A stretch of 64,000 bases of DNA from Parabacteroides timonensis (GCF_900128505.1 NZ_LT669941.1:1424048-1488047); one strand, 5' to 3'; numbered from the stretch's first letter, positions 41,966 to 51,644 are shown. The notes: generated by a model not told the origin, from the letters alone. Numbers and translations are program-made.

Positions 41966-42154
41966 ATGGATGCAAATATGAGACTGGATGCAGATAAAAT
42001 AGAATTAGCGAAAGCAATCCTATCTATCACAAGTAAAGAAGAACTTCATGCCCGTATCGACCACTCTATTGCAGAGTTAGATGCAGGAAAAGGTATTCCC
42101 AGTAGCGAGGTTTTTCATAAAATGGAACAAAAATATCCTTGGCTATGCAAGTAA
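41966..42154 (+). CDS. Small antitoxin-like protein, orphan
   Basis: A 62-residue, helix-rich acidic protein (LDADKIELAKAILSITSKEE, then ARIDHSIAELDAGKGIPSSE and FHKMEQKYPWLCK). The layout, ending in a GKGIPSSEVFHKM-like motif, is that of small antitoxins paired with RelE/ParE-type toxins. No toxin gene follows; UpxY on the other strand begins 9 bp after its stop. It could be a remnant or act on a toxin elsewhere. Confidence 0.6.
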   Translation: MDANMRLDADKIELAKAILSITSKEELHARIDHSIAELDAGKGIPSSEVFHKMEQKYPWLCK

Positions 42155-42163
42155 TATTCCCAA

Positions 42164-42664
42164 TTATTTCAACCTATTCACCCGCGCCACATCCGTCAGC
42201 TTCACACAGACTGTTGCGCCCAGTTGCTCCAGGAAGAGCATGAGGTGGTTCTTTTTTATCTTCTTTATCTTTCCGGAAACATGCCGCATCGCACCGGTTA
42301 GAATCTCTACCTCCTCACCCGGGCAAAGTTCATGTTCGGCAGCCTGTTCCAGGAACTCTTTAATGGCATCGATTTCGACCTGGCGGACAACTGCCGGTTT
42401 GCTGTTATAAAAAACAATCCGGATAACGCCGTACACCTTCAATAAATCGCGTAAAACAGTATCCGTACACCTGACAAACACATACGAACTGAACAAAGGT
42501 ATCTCGACAATCTTCACACGATCCGACCATACACGGGGAGTACGATGCAAGGGCAACCAGCATTCTACTCCCAACATATCTATTCGTTCTTTTACTTGCT
42601 TTTCGGCGCGTGGAGCCGTATATAAAACATACCAGTTAGTATCTTGAGGGGATATCATCGACAT
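42164..42664 (-). CDS. UpxY-family transcription antiterminator (NusG-like), orphan
   Basis: A 166-residue NusG N-terminal (NGN) domain plus KOW-like tail: NWYVLYTAPRAEKQVKERID, VECWLPLHRTPRVWSDR, IPLFSSYVFVRC, then LCPGEEVEILTGAMRHVSGK. UpxY proteins are the first gene of Bacteroides capsule loci and prevent early termination in that locus. Here the downstream direction leads into convergent genes (antitoxin-like, repeat, surface protein), so there is no operon to serve. It may be a relic of a lost capsule locus or act in trans. Confidence 0.88.
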   Translation of the reverse strand: MSMISPQDTNWYVLYTAPRAEKQVKERIDMLGVECWLPLHRTPRVWSDRVKIVEIPLFSSYVFVRCTDTVLRDLLKVYGVIRIVFYNSKPAVVRQVEIDAIKEFLEQAAEHELCPGEEVEILTGAMRHVSGKIKKIKKNHLMLFLEQLGATVCVKLTDVARVNRLK

Positions 42665-42682
42665 TTTCTTTTATTCAGGGCA

Positions 42683-42715
42683 CAAATATAGAACTATTTT
42701 TCGTATTATTGCAAA
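42683..42715 (-). promoter_or_regulatory. Promoter of the upxY-like gene
   Basis: Minus strand TTTG (42712-42715), 21 bp, TATATTTG (42683-42690): a full match to the Bacteroides consensus, 19 bp before the ATG. Confidence 0.7.
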
Positions 42716-42717
42716 GC

Positions 42718-42729
42718 TGTTCGCGAACA
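42718..42729. promoter_or_regulatory. 12-bp palindrome in the upxY/oxidoreductase gap
   Basis: TGTTCGCGAACA is a perfect palindrome directly upstream of the upxY -33 box and 16 bp before the oxidoreductase start. It could be an operator for either gene. Confidence 0.4.
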
Positions 42730-42744
42730 CATAATTTAAATACC

Positions 42745-44067
42745 ATGAATAGAAGAAATTTTTTACAAAAGTCCGCATTATCTGCTGCCGGACTAAGTTT
42801 ATCGCCATTGTTCGGTAGCGCATACAGCGCTGTCTACGGACAAGCGGCTCCCAGTAATAAAGTAAAAGTAGCCCTGATCGGATGCCGTTCGATGGGCTTT
42901 TCCAACCTCAGCAATTTCCTGAAATACCCGGAAGTGGAATGCGTCGCCCTTTGCGATATAGACGACGAATGGCTGAACAAACGGGCTGCCGATGTTGAAA
43001 AAAGCACCGGTAAGAAAGTCGCTAACTTATACAAAGACTGGCGTAAGGTCATAGACAACAAAGACGTAGACGTAGTAATCATCGGGACTCCCGACCACTG
43101 GCACTGCCTCCCTACAATCTTTGCCTGCCAGGCCGGTAAAGACGTATATGTTGAAAAACCGCTTTCCAACACCATCGAAGAATGTAACCTGATGGAGAAA
43201 GCCGCCCGCAAATACAACCGTATCGTACAGGTAGGCCAATGGCAACGCAGCGATCCGCATTGGGACGAAGCGGCCAACTACCTGAAAGCCGGCAACATCG
43301 GCCGTATCCGCACCGTGAAGGTATGGGCTTACCAGGACAGCAAACCTACCCTACCCATCATACCCGACAGCCCGGTTCCCGCAGGAGTGGATTACGACAT
43401 GTGGCTAGGCCCGGCTCCGAAACGTCCGTTCAACACCTATCGTTTCCATTATAATTTCCGCTTCTTCTGGGATTATGCCGGCGGCCTGATGTCAGACTGG
43501 GGCGTGCACCTATTGGATTATGCCCTCGAAGGCATGAACGCCGACCTGCCCAGCCGCGTATTCTCCGGTGGCGGTAAGTTCGCCTATCCCGACGATGCGA
43601 TGGAGACTCCCGATACCCTGATGGCCACTTATGCTTATAAGGATTTCAATATCATCTGGGATCATGCCTGCGGTATCAACCACGGCCCGTTCGATAAGAA
43701 AGAAGGACTGGCATTCTTTGGCGAAAACGGGACATTGGTACTCACCCGCGCCGGCTGGGAAGTGCTGCCGGTTGTGGTAGACAAAACACCCCGTATGGAG
43801 GCTGTCCCGTTCAAAAAAGGAGAAGGAAAAGGCTTGTACAACCACGTAGGAAATTTCCTGGAATGCATAAAAAGTCGTGATTTGCCCAATGCCGACATTG
43901 CCATCGGTGCACGGGTAGCCAAAATGTCGCACCTGGCAAATATATCATGCCGTCTGCAACGCGAAGTTCGCTGGGACGATACCAACAGTCTGTTTATCGG
44001 TGATAATGAGGCTACTGCATTATCAAAAGCTTACTATCGGGCTCCCTGGGTATTGCCCAAAATATGA
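42745..44067 (+). CDS. Tat-exported Gfo/Idh/MocA-family oxidoreductase
   Basis: A 440-residue protein with a Tat signal (MNRRNFLQKSALSAAG). The Rossmann part shows VKVALIGCRSMG, CVALCDID and the catalytic Lys motif DVYVEKPLSN, then the C-terminal Gfo/Idh fold with DWGVHLLDYAL. Export with bound NAD(P) is typical of this group in Bacteroidetes, where members act on glycosides or sugar acids. ATG at 42745 is chosen over an upstream TTG because it opens with the Tat motif. The gene stands alone with a histidine kinase gene downstream. Confidence 0.92.
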   Translation: MNRRNFLQKSALSAAGLSLSPLFGSAYSAVYGQAAPSNKVKVALIGCRSMGFSNLSNFLKYPEVECVALCDIDDEWLNKRAADVEKSTGKKVANLYKDWRKVIDNKDVDVVIIGTPDHWHCLPTIFACQAGKDVYVEKPLSNTIEECNLMEKAARKYNRIVQVGQWQRSDPHWDEAANYLKAGNIGRIRTVKVWAYQDSKPTLPIIPDSPVPAGVDYDMWLGPAPKRPFNTYRFHYNFRFFWDYAGGLMSDWGVHLLDYALEGMNADLPSRVFSGGGKFAYPDDAMETPDTLMATYAYKDFNIIWDHACGINHGPFDKKEGLAFFGENGTLVLTRAGWEVLPVVVDKTPRMEAVPFKKGEGKGLYNHVGNFLECIKSRDLPNADIAIGARVAKMSHLANISCRLQREVRWDDTNSLFIGDNEATALSKAYYRAPWVLPKI

Positions 44068-44105
44068 AACGACAGGTCTATATTATACGAAAGCCTTGAA
44101 ATTCT

Positions 44106-44135
44106 TTTGATAATCAATATTTATATGTACTTTTG
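44106..44135 (+). promoter_or_regulatory. Promoter of the hybrid kinase gene
   Basis: TTTG (44106-44109), 18 bp, TACTTTTG (44128-44135), 37 bp before the ATG. Confidence 0.55.
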
Positions 44136-44172
44136 TATTTAATACAACAACATATAAACTTCGTAGACCTAT

Positions 44173-46755
44173 ATGAGCAGCGCATACACTAACTATTCAA
44201 GAGAAGAGTTGATCCGTGAAATTGAGATCTTGAAAAAGGAATGCCCTTCTTCTAGTGATGGTGATTTATATAAGAACCGGATGCTGACTGATATGATCGC
44301 ATTACGGAAAACACTCTCCGATGTACTGTCGCTCTTACTGAGGTCGGAACAAAACGAAGCCATCGACCAGGCTCTATTGATTGTCCTGAAGTTTTTCAAA
44401 GTAGACCGCGTATATATAGGCATCTTCGACGATGAAAAAAATATGGTAGACTTCACGCATGAAGTGACGCACGAAGGTGTGGTCTCCATGCGTGAAGATC
44501 TGTTGCGCAAGTTGTCGATAGAAGATATCCCCTGGTGGATCGAACAGATAAAAGAGAATAAGGATGTCATTATCCCCGATGTGGAAATAATGCCCGAGGA
44601 AGCTGCAACCGAACAACATCTGCTGCGTTTGCAGGATATTGTCTCCCTGTTGGTCCTTCCCGTGCTTCATCTAGGAAAAGTCAACGGATTTATCGGACTG
44701 GATTGCGTGAAGGCCCACCGTGCATGGAATGCCATAGACGTGGAGAACCTGCGCATGCTGACCGACATCGTCTCCATTGCCATCGAACGGGAACATGCAC
44801 AGGGGATGATGGAGAACTCCATGAAGCAGGTGCTGCAAAGCGAATCCAAATTCCAGATCATATTCGACAAGTTACCCTGGGGAGTAGAGTTGTATGACGA
44901 GAAAGGAAACCTGCTCGACCTGAATAACGCAGACCTTGAAATATTCGGAACCACGCGCGACCAAGCCATAGGATTAAACGCTTTCGAGAATCCCAATATT
45001 CCGGAATGGGTAAACGATAAACTGAAAAAAGGAGAAGATGTAGCTTTCACACTGTGCTATAACTTCAAAGCGGTTTCCGATACAGGCTACTACCGGTCGA
45101 CCGTAAAGGATCATGTTAAATATTTACAGGTAAAAGGTGTTGTATTGAAAGATAAACAGGATGTTATCTTCGGATTCTTTTATATCGTGTTCGATGATAC
45201 GGAAAACTATCTCAAAGCGGAGCAGACCCGGTATAACCTGACTAAGCTGAAAGTTGCCGTCGATACCGGCGACTCTATCATCTGGGAATATGATGTGGCT
45301 TCCGACAAACTGAATGTAGATTTCAGCCTGAATGAAAATATTACCGAGAACAAGCTATTATCCTACCTGAGCCGGGAGAACCTGAACTACCTGCAGGACT
45401 TTGCCGGCACGTTGCATCCGGAGGACTTCGACAGGGTGTACAACCAGCAGTTCAAAAGGCTACTCAATGGTGAAATAAACAGTTATGCGTCCGTGTACCG
45501 CCGTATCCTCGACGGTAAAACATACTGGATCAATTCGAATGTTCGCTCTTACAAGCTGAACGAAGATGGTACGCCCAGCAAAATAATAAGCTACACGTCC
45601 AATATCACCAAGCAGCGGGAAAAAGAGATCGAACTGATCAAGGTAAAGGAGGCGGACAAACTTAAATCGGCTTTCCTGGCAAATATGAGCCACGAAATAC
45701 GTACCCCCCTGAATGCTATCGTCGGCTTTTCCGACCTGATAGCGGAAACGGAAGATAAGGAAGACAGGCAGGCATACCTGGATATTATCCACAAGAACAA
45801 CAACCTGTTGCTCAACCTGATCGGGGATATCCTGGACTTTTCTAAAATAGAATCGGGCACTTTGCAGTATAACATAGCACAAACGGATATCAAAGAGCTC
45901 TGCCGGGAAATACACCAGGCAGAATCACTCAAGATGACTTCGGATGTCCAACTGTTGTTCGACGACAAATTACCTTCCGTCATCCTCAAGACAGATCCAC
46001 AGCGGGTGATACAGGTGATTACGAACTTTATAAACAATGCAATCAAATTTACTTCCGAAGGCAGTATCACCCTTTCTTATGCCAGGAAGAGAGGCTTCCT
46101 TAAAATAAGCGTCAGAGATACCGGTATCGGTATCGCCGAAGAGAACCGGAGCCGTATCTTCGACCGTTTTATCAAGATAAACGACTTTAAACAGGGTACG
46201 GGACTCGGCCTTACGATCAGCAAAATGATTGTGGAAAACCTGGGGGGCAGTATCGGGGTAGATTCGGCACAGGGAGAAGGCTCTACCTTCTGGTTCACAC
46301 TTCCGCTTGAACAGGACAATGAAGATATATCTGAAATACCGGAGGAAGAAGAAGCACCTCTCCCACTGCCCGTAGTCGAAAAGCCTGTTTCCAAAAGGAA
46401 AAAGGTACTGATCGCCGAGGATGTTCCCGAAAACTATTTCCTGCTGCAAACGTTGTTCGGGAAAATATATGAACTATACCATGCCTGGAACGGGGACGAA
46501 GCGGTAGAGATGTACCAGAAGTATGATCCCGACCTGATCCTGATGGATTTGAGAATGCCGGTAATGGATGGCTTCCAGGCAACCCGCATCATCCGTGAAT
46601 TGTCGGAGACAATACCGATCATCGCACTGACAGCGTTTGCTTTTGAAAGGGAAAAAGAGATTGCCCGCGAATGCCGTTTTACGGATTATGTGGTCAAGCC
46701 GGTCGATATTAATAAATTAAGGGAGTTGGTTCACAATACATTATATAATAGATAA
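44173..46755 (+). CDS. Cytoplasmic hybrid histidine kinase (GAF-PAS-PAS-HisKA-HATPase-REC)
   Basis: An 860-residue protein with no membrane helix. GAF-like domain at about 50-210, PAS at about 225-345, a second PAS at about 355-480 with a PAC-like end (SYTSNITKQREKE), HisKA with phospho-acceptor His507 (FLANMSHEIRTPLNA), a HATPase (VITNFINNAIKFT, DTGIGIAEE, GTGLGLTISK) and a C-terminal receiver with Asp792 (LILMDLRMP). There is no output domain, so the signal must go to another protein through phosphotransfer. It sits alone between an oxidoreductase and the PUL and does not look like a PUL hybrid two-component regulator, which would have a periplasmic sensor and an AraC domain. Confidence 0.93.
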   Translation: MSSAYTNYSREELIREIEILKKECPSSSDGDLYKNRMLTDMIALRKTLSDVLSLLLRSEQNEAIDQALLIVLKFFKVDRVYIGIFDDEKNMVDFTHEVTHEGVVSMREDLLRKLSIEDIPWWIEQIKENKDVIIPDVEIMPEEAATEQHLLRLQDIVSLLVLPVLHLGKVNGFIGLDCVKAHRAWNAIDVENLRMLTDIVSIAIEREHAQGMMENSMKQVLQSESKFQIIFDKLPWGVELYDEKGNLLDLNNADLEIFGTTRDQAIGLNAFENPNIPEWVNDKLKKGEDVAFTLCYNFKAVSDTGYYRSTVKDHVKYLQVKGVVLKDKQDVIFGFFYIVFDDTENYLKAEQTRYNLTKLKVAVDTGDSIIWEYDVASDKLNVDFSLNENITENKLLSYLSRENLNYLQDFAGTLHPEDFDRVYNQQFKRLLNGEINSYASVYRRILDGKTYWINSNVRSYKLNEDGTPSKIISYTSNITKQREKEIELIKVKEADKLKSAFLANMSHEIRTPLNAIVGFSDLIAETEDKEDRQAYLDIIHKNNNLLLNLIGDILDFSKIESGTLQYNIAQTDIKELCREIHQAESLKMTSDVQLLFDDKLPSVILKTDPQRVIQVITNFINNAIKFTSEGSITLSYARKRGFLKISVRDTGIGIAEENRSRIFDRFIKINDFKQGTGLGLTISKMIVENLGGSIGVDSAQGEGSTFWFTLPLEQDNEDISEIPEEEEAPLPLPVVEKPVSKRKKVLIAEDVPENYFLLQTLFGKIYELYHAWNGDEAVEMYQKYDPDLILMDLRMPVMDGFQATRIIRELSETIPIIALTAFAFEREKEIARECRFTDYVVKPVDINKLRELVHNTLYNR

Positions 46756-46784
46756 GGCAATAAAAAAGAATAAGTAAGGTAACA

Positions 46785-46819
46785 AAAAAGCCGGTTGAAA
46801 AAGAATCAACCGGCTTTTT
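46785..46819. terminator. Bidirectional terminator between kinase and GH92 genes
   Basis: A 14-bp perfect stem (AAAAAGCCGGTTGA and complement) with a 7-nt loop and T-runs on both strands, placed between the convergent genes. Confidence 0.9.
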
Positions 46820-46837
46820 ATTTATACTGTATTTCGA

Positions 46838-49117
46838 TTATTTCGGCATCGGAGCAGCAGAAGGCGGAGGTGTTGCAGTACCCCATGCCTTATTAGCCCG
46901 CGGGCCCATTTCCAATTCCAACAGACCACCCTGAGCGATATCGCTGTGCTGGAACCAAGGCTGGTTCAGTACTTCACCGTTCAATTTGGCCGACTGTACG
47001 TACTTATTCTCTTCGGAGGCATTGTTTGCCTTGATCTCGAACGTATTGCCATTACCCAGGTCTACCTTCACATCGGTAAATACCGGGCTACCTATATTAT
47101 ACGTAGGTGAACCGGGAGTAACCGGATAAAAACCCATCTGGCTGAATACGACAAATGCCGACATTCCACCACCGTCTTCATCACCCGGAACACCCATCAG
47201 GTCGTTGCGGAACCACTGGTTCAATAGCGTACGGATACGTTTCTGCGTTTTCCAGGGTTGGCCGGCGTAGTTATACAGATACGGGATATGCAAACTAGGT
47301 TCGTTCGCCATCGAGAACATTCCCACGTTACCGGTATGGTCAGGCAGGAAAGAATAAAAACTCCATTTGGACATTCCCAGCGGTTCGTTGAACATAGAAT
47401 CGAGAGCCGAAGTGAAGACTTTGTCGCCACCGATCATAGAGATCAGGTCGCCGATGTTATGCTGTACGTCCCAACGATATATATAACCGTTGTTTTCGTC
47501 ATAATAATCGCGTGCTCCCAGGCCGCCGTCGTAACGGTAATCCATCGGTTCGATGAATTTGCCGTCTTTATCCTTCGGATGGAAGAAACGGGTTTCAGGG
47601 TTGAACACATTGCGGTAGTTGTACGACTCACGCAGGTAATGCTTTGCTTCGTCTTCCTTACCTAATTCGGTCGCAATCTGTGAAAGACACCACTGGTCGT
47701 AAGCCGTACCTAAAGTAACGGCAACAGGCTGGCGTTTTTCCCAGATAGAAACATTCGCTACTGTTTCTTTTTCGCCGGGTTTCAATGCCGGGATATATCC
47801 GTGTTCCTTATAGAACTCGTCGAGCCATCCGGCAGGAGCTGCCGACCAGGGGATCAAGGTCTTTTCTTCGATACCTTTCTTCGAAGCTATATAGGCTTTC
47901 TCCAGGTCGAAACCGCGTACGCCTTTTCTCCAGGCATCGATCACGGTAGCTACGGCATGGTTGGAGTTCATACGGCGGGAATCGCCGGTTACTTCGGGGA
48001 AAGTAGGCATCCAGTTAGTACCCATCTGTTCGGCCATCAGCAAGAAGGAGTTGATCATATTGCTTTCTTCCTCGTTGTCGATCAAGATACGCAGCGGATG
48101 AGTGGCACGGTAAGTGTCCCAGATCCAGTCGTCGGTATAGAACGGGCGACCGCCGTCTTCGTGTATCTTTCCATCGAAAGCGCTGTAATAACGGCCGTCT
48201 TCACTCAGGTTGACCGGACGTTCGTAGCAACGGTAGAGAGAAGTATAGAATACGATCTTGTCGTTATCTGTTCCGCCTTGTGTCTGGATCTTGCCAAGGG
48301 CTTCGTTCCAGTCGTTGCGGGCAATCTTGGCTACTACGTCGACATCGTAAGCGGCAATCTCGCGTTCGAGGTTCTTCTTTGCCTGTTCTTCGCTGATAAA
48401 GGAGATACCGTAACGAATACCCAATTGCTTGACATCGTTGCCGTAAGCCAACACCAGGGCGGCGTCTTTTCCTTCCACGGAGGTTTCCCCGTACTTCACG
48501 GTGCTGCCGTCGAGCGTGCCGCATTGCTGCGGAGTTTTGTCGGTTTCGGCATAAAGGTAGACCTTGGTCTTCCGGTCGACGAACTGATAACCGCTGATGT
48601 TCTTGCCATCGCTCATCAACTGACCGTTGCGGCTGTTGAATACCAGATAGGCAGGCCCTTCCCCTTCGAAGGTGATATTATATACGGCACTCTGGTGAGA
48701 CGGAGCGTAATCTACGGCGATATTGTTATCATCCAGATATACCTCGTAACGATACGGACGGATCTTTTCATGATCGTAGCTGTAGTTGATAACCGGCTTC
48801 AGTCCGGATGCTTCTCCCTGATACGGGCTCAGGTTAAAGGCGGAACTTCCACGGTGGCTGGTCACGATAATAGGTAATCCGCTTAACATATCGCCTGTAA
48901 AGTCGGCACGCTCCGGATAAACACGGAGCATGCTGTTAGGTAAATGTATCGTCGGATAGGTAGGCACCAATAAGTGGCTGATATTTCCCATATAAGGGTT
49001 CACATAATCTACCGGGCTTTTCTGTGGAGAGACATCGCCTCCGGCTGCACAAGAGGCCAGCAGAAATACGGAAGCCAATAGGGCCACACCTGTTTTAATT
49101 TTCTTGTTTACATTCAT
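46838..49117 (-). CDS. GH92 alpha-mannosidase-like lipoprotein (divergent member)
   Basis: A 759-residue lipoprotein (FLLASC, Cys23). GH92 layout: N-terminal beta-sandwich then (alpha/alpha)6 barrel, with LYNYAGQPWKTQKRIR and VPGDEDGGGMSAFVVFSQMG, whose Asp is the presumed general base. It differs from the two upstream copies: the start LLVPTYPTIHLPNSMLRVYP replaces the TYPTTALPWGMNFW type, and the acid motif reads ENNGYIYRW in place of EGxxWHYxW. Specificity may therefore differ (other mannosidic linkage, or another sugar). Last gene of the PUL, 12 bp after the previous GH92 gene. Confidence 0.9.
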   Translation of the reverse strand: MNVNKKIKTGVALLASVFLLASCAAGGDVSPQKSPVDYVNPYMGNISHLLVPTYPTIHLPNSMLRVYPERADFTGDMLSGLPIIVTSHRGSSAFNLSPYQGEASGLKPVINYSYDHEKIRPYRYEVYLDDNNIAVDYAPSHQSAVYNITFEGEGPAYLVFNSRNGQLMSDGKNISGYQFVDRKTKVYLYAETDKTPQQCGTLDGSTVKYGETSVEGKDAALVLAYGNDVKQLGIRYGISFISEEQAKKNLEREIAAYDVDVVAKIARNDWNEALGKIQTQGGTDNDKIVFYTSLYRCYERPVNLSEDGRYYSAFDGKIHEDGGRPFYTDDWIWDTYRATHPLRILIDNEEESNMINSFLLMAEQMGTNWMPTFPEVTGDSRRMNSNHAVATVIDAWRKGVRGFDLEKAYIASKKGIEEKTLIPWSAAPAGWLDEFYKEHGYIPALKPGEKETVANVSIWEKRQPVAVTLGTAYDQWCLSQIATELGKEDEAKHYLRESYNYRNVFNPETRFFHPKDKDGKFIEPMDYRYDGGLGARDYYDENNGYIYRWDVQHNIGDLISMIGGDKVFTSALDSMFNEPLGMSKWSFYSFLPDHTGNVGMFSMANEPSLHIPYLYNYAGQPWKTQKRIRTLLNQWFRNDLMGVPGDEDGGGMSAFVVFSQMGFYPVTPGSPTYNIGSPVFTDVKVDLGNGNTFEIKANNASEENKYVQSAKLNGEVLNQPWFQHSDIAQGGLLELEMGPRANKAWGTATPPPSAAPMPK

Positions 49118-49129
49118 ATACCTGTCTGT

Positions 49130-51478
49130 TTATTTCTTTTTTGACTTTGCAGCCGGAACCAGCTTCTTAAAGTTCTCGTCGTTGACAGAGAATGAATAAG
49201 GAAGGTCTTCCGGGTTAACGCCTCTGTTCAGGTTGGGTTTGTCGCCCATCTTGATATCGAGAACACCGCCTTTCAGCAGTTCGTTATGGTCGAGATAGTT
49301 CTTGGTATAGTTCACACCGTTGAACGACATCGACTCGATATAGATGTTCTTGTCGCTGTTTTCAGGAGCGTTGATCACCAGGTTCTTTCCGTTTTCGAAA
49401 TGCAAAGTTGCTTTCTTGAACAACGGAGCACCCAAAACATACTGTGTCGTTCCCGGAGCTACCGGATAGAAACCAAGAGCGGAGAATACATACCAGGCAG
49501 AAGTCTGTCCGTTATCCTCGTCACCGCAATAACCGTCGGGAGTCGGAGTGTACATCTTGTTCATCACGTCGCGTACCCAGTACTGTGCTTTCCAAGGTTG
49601 TCCGGCGTAGTTGTACATGTAGATCATGTGCTGGATCGGCTGGTTACCGTGTGCATAGTTACCCATGTTCATAATCTGCATTTCGCGGATCTCGTGGATC
49701 ACCTGTCCGTAATAGCTGTCGTCGAACAACGGCGGAACGGCAAATACGGAGTCGAGCATCATAACGAAAGAATCCTTACCGCCCATCAGGTCGATCAATC
49801 CCTGCGGATCATGGAAGACAGACCAGGTGTAATGCCAGCTGTTTCCTTCGGTAAAGGCATCCCCCCATTTCAACGGAGAGAACGGTGACTGGAATGTACC
49901 GTCGGCATTCTTGCCGCGCATCAGTTTGCTTTCCTTATCGTACAAGTTCTTATAGTTCATCGCACGCTTTGCATACAACTCGAGTTCTTTCTTCGGACGG
50001 CCCAGTTCTTTGGCGATCTGGTAGATACACCAGTCGTTGTAGGCATATTCAAGGGTACGAGCTGCGTTCTCATTGATCTTCACATCGTAGGGAACATAAC
50101 CCAGTTTATTGTAGTATTCATGTCCCAGACGGCCGGTAGAAGAAACAGTAGGATGTACGTTTTCCGTTCCGTGGATCAGGCCTTTATAAAGGGTTTCCAG
50201 GTCGTCTACTTTCACACCTTTCATATAAGCGTCTACCAGAACAGAAGCCGAGTTGTTGCCGACCATACAGCCACGATGACCAGGGCTTGCCCATTCAGGG
50301 AAGAAACCGCTTTCTTTATAGGTATTGATCAGACCTTCCTGCATTTCCTTGTTCATAGTCGGGAACATCAGGTTCAGGAATGGGAACAGGGCACGGAAAG
50401 TATCCCAGAAACCGGTATCGGTAAACATATAGCCGGGCAATACTTCGCCGTTATACGGGCTGTAGTGAACCACTTTGCCTGCTGCATCTATTTCGTAGAA
50501 TTTGCGGGGGAAAAGCAGGGCACGGTACATGCAAGAATAGAATGTGCGATACTGGTCCAGCGAACCACCTTCCACCTCGATCTTACCGAGCACATCGTTC
50601 CAGGCTTGTTTGCCTTTAGCCATCAACGTTTCGAAAGAGTCGTTACCCAGTTCCTTCATATTCACGGCAGCCTGGTCGAAGCTGATGAATGAAGAGGCAA
50701 CCTTGGCATGAACGATCTCACCTTTACGGGTCTTGAAACCGATCACAGCTCCTACGTGTTTGCTGGTCTGTTCCTTTGCTCCTTCTTTCAAAGAGTTATC
50801 GGCAAAAGTAGCTTCATAAGTGAAAGGTTTGTCGAACTCTATAATAAAGTAGTTCTTGAAGTTTTCGGGTACTCCCCCACTGTTCTTTGTCGAATAACCG
50901 ATGATCTTGTTTTCTTCGGGGATCACCTTGATATACGAAGCATTGTCGAGTGCATCGACAACGATATAAGAATGATCATTCTCCGGGAATGTGAAACGGA
51001 AAAGAGCGGCACGGTCGGTCGGTGTCAACTCAGTGATCACATCGTGATCTGCCAGGTATGCTTTATAATAATAAGGTTTTACCACCTCACTCTTATGTGA
51101 GAACCAGCTGGCACGTTTATCCTGGTCAAACTCGGGAGCACCTACGACAGGCATAATAACAAACTGTCCGTAATCGTTGATCCACGGGCTCGGCTGGTGA
51201 GTCTGTTTGAATCCTCTGATCTTATTGGCGGTATATACATACTGCCATCCGTCACCCATCTTACCAGTCTGGGGTGTCCAGAAATTCATACCCCACGGAC
51301 GGGCAATGGCCGGATACGTATTTCCTGTCGACAGCTCGAAACTCGATTGGGTTCCCATCAACGGTAGTGCGTACTCTACCGGATCAAACGCTTCATTTCC
51401 TGAAGCAGCCATGGCGGGCTTTCCTACAAAAGCCAACATGGCGGCCAAAGCGAAAGCGCATACACTTTTTCTTTTCAT
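49130..51478 (-). CDS. GH92 alpha-mannosidase, secreted
   Basis: A 782-residue protein with a Sec signal (KPAMAAS, residue 25). Calcium-dependent exo-alpha-mannosidase family: NTYPAIARPWGMNFWTPQTG, acid motif FTEGNSWHYTWSVFHD, HGNQPIQHMIYMYNYAGQPW, and base motif YCGDEDNGQTSAWYVFSA. It has no lipobox, unlike the 46838 copy, so it may be periplasmic. A -7 box at 51533-51540 could drive it and the last GH92 separately from the rest of the PUL. Confidence 0.95.
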   Translation of the reverse strand: MKRKSVCAFALAAMLAFVGKPAMAASGNEAFDPVEYALPLMGTQSSFELSTGNTYPAIARPWGMNFWTPQTGKMGDGWQYVYTANKIRGFKQTHQPSPWINDYGQFVIMPVVGAPEFDQDKRASWFSHKSEVVKPYYYKAYLADHDVITELTPTDRAALFRFTFPENDHSYIVVDALDNASYIKVIPEENKIIGYSTKNSGGVPENFKNYFIIEFDKPFTYEATFADNSLKEGAKEQTSKHVGAVIGFKTRKGEIVHAKVASSFISFDQAAVNMKELGNDSFETLMAKGKQAWNDVLGKIEVEGGSLDQYRTFYSCMYRALLFPRKFYEIDAAGKVVHYSPYNGEVLPGYMFTDTGFWDTFRALFPFLNLMFPTMNKEMQEGLINTYKESGFFPEWASPGHRGCMVGNNSASVLVDAYMKGVKVDDLETLYKGLIHGTENVHPTVSSTGRLGHEYYNKLGYVPYDVKINENAARTLEYAYNDWCIYQIAKELGRPKKELELYAKRAMNYKNLYDKESKLMRGKNADGTFQSPFSPLKWGDAFTEGNSWHYTWSVFHDPQGLIDLMGGKDSFVMMLDSVFAVPPLFDDSYYGQVIHEIREMQIMNMGNYAHGNQPIQHMIYMYNYAGQPWKAQYWVRDVMNKMYTPTPDGYCGDEDNGQTSAWYVFSALGFYPVAPGTTQYVLGAPLFKKATLHFENGKNLVINAPENSDKNIYIESMSFNGVNYTKNYLDHNELLKGGVLDIKMGDKPNLNRGVNPEDLPYSFSVNDENFKKLVPAAKSKKK

Positions 51479-51532
51479 GATTTAGTTTATATTTGGTTCA
51501 ATTACTAATATATTCATTGATCTTTAATAGCA

Positions 51533-51540
51533 CAAAGATA
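51533..51540 (-). promoter_or_regulatory. Possible internal promoter before the second GH92
   Basis: TATCTTTG on the minus strand 54 bp before the start codon, in a 166-bp gap that is long for this operon; no -33 element seen. Confidence 0.4.
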
Positions 51541-51644
51541 ATCACTATTTTATAGCAGAAGAACACAATTAAAATTAATTGCGTTTGAATCTATTAAAGA
51601 AATACCAAGGTATACCGATAACAGATTACTTTTCTCCCCTATTA

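Noticed and set aside
44173..46755. PUL hybrid two-component regulator
   Set aside because: It lacks a signal peptide, membrane helix, periplasmic propeller and AraC output domain, and the adjacent PUL already has a sigma/FecR switch.
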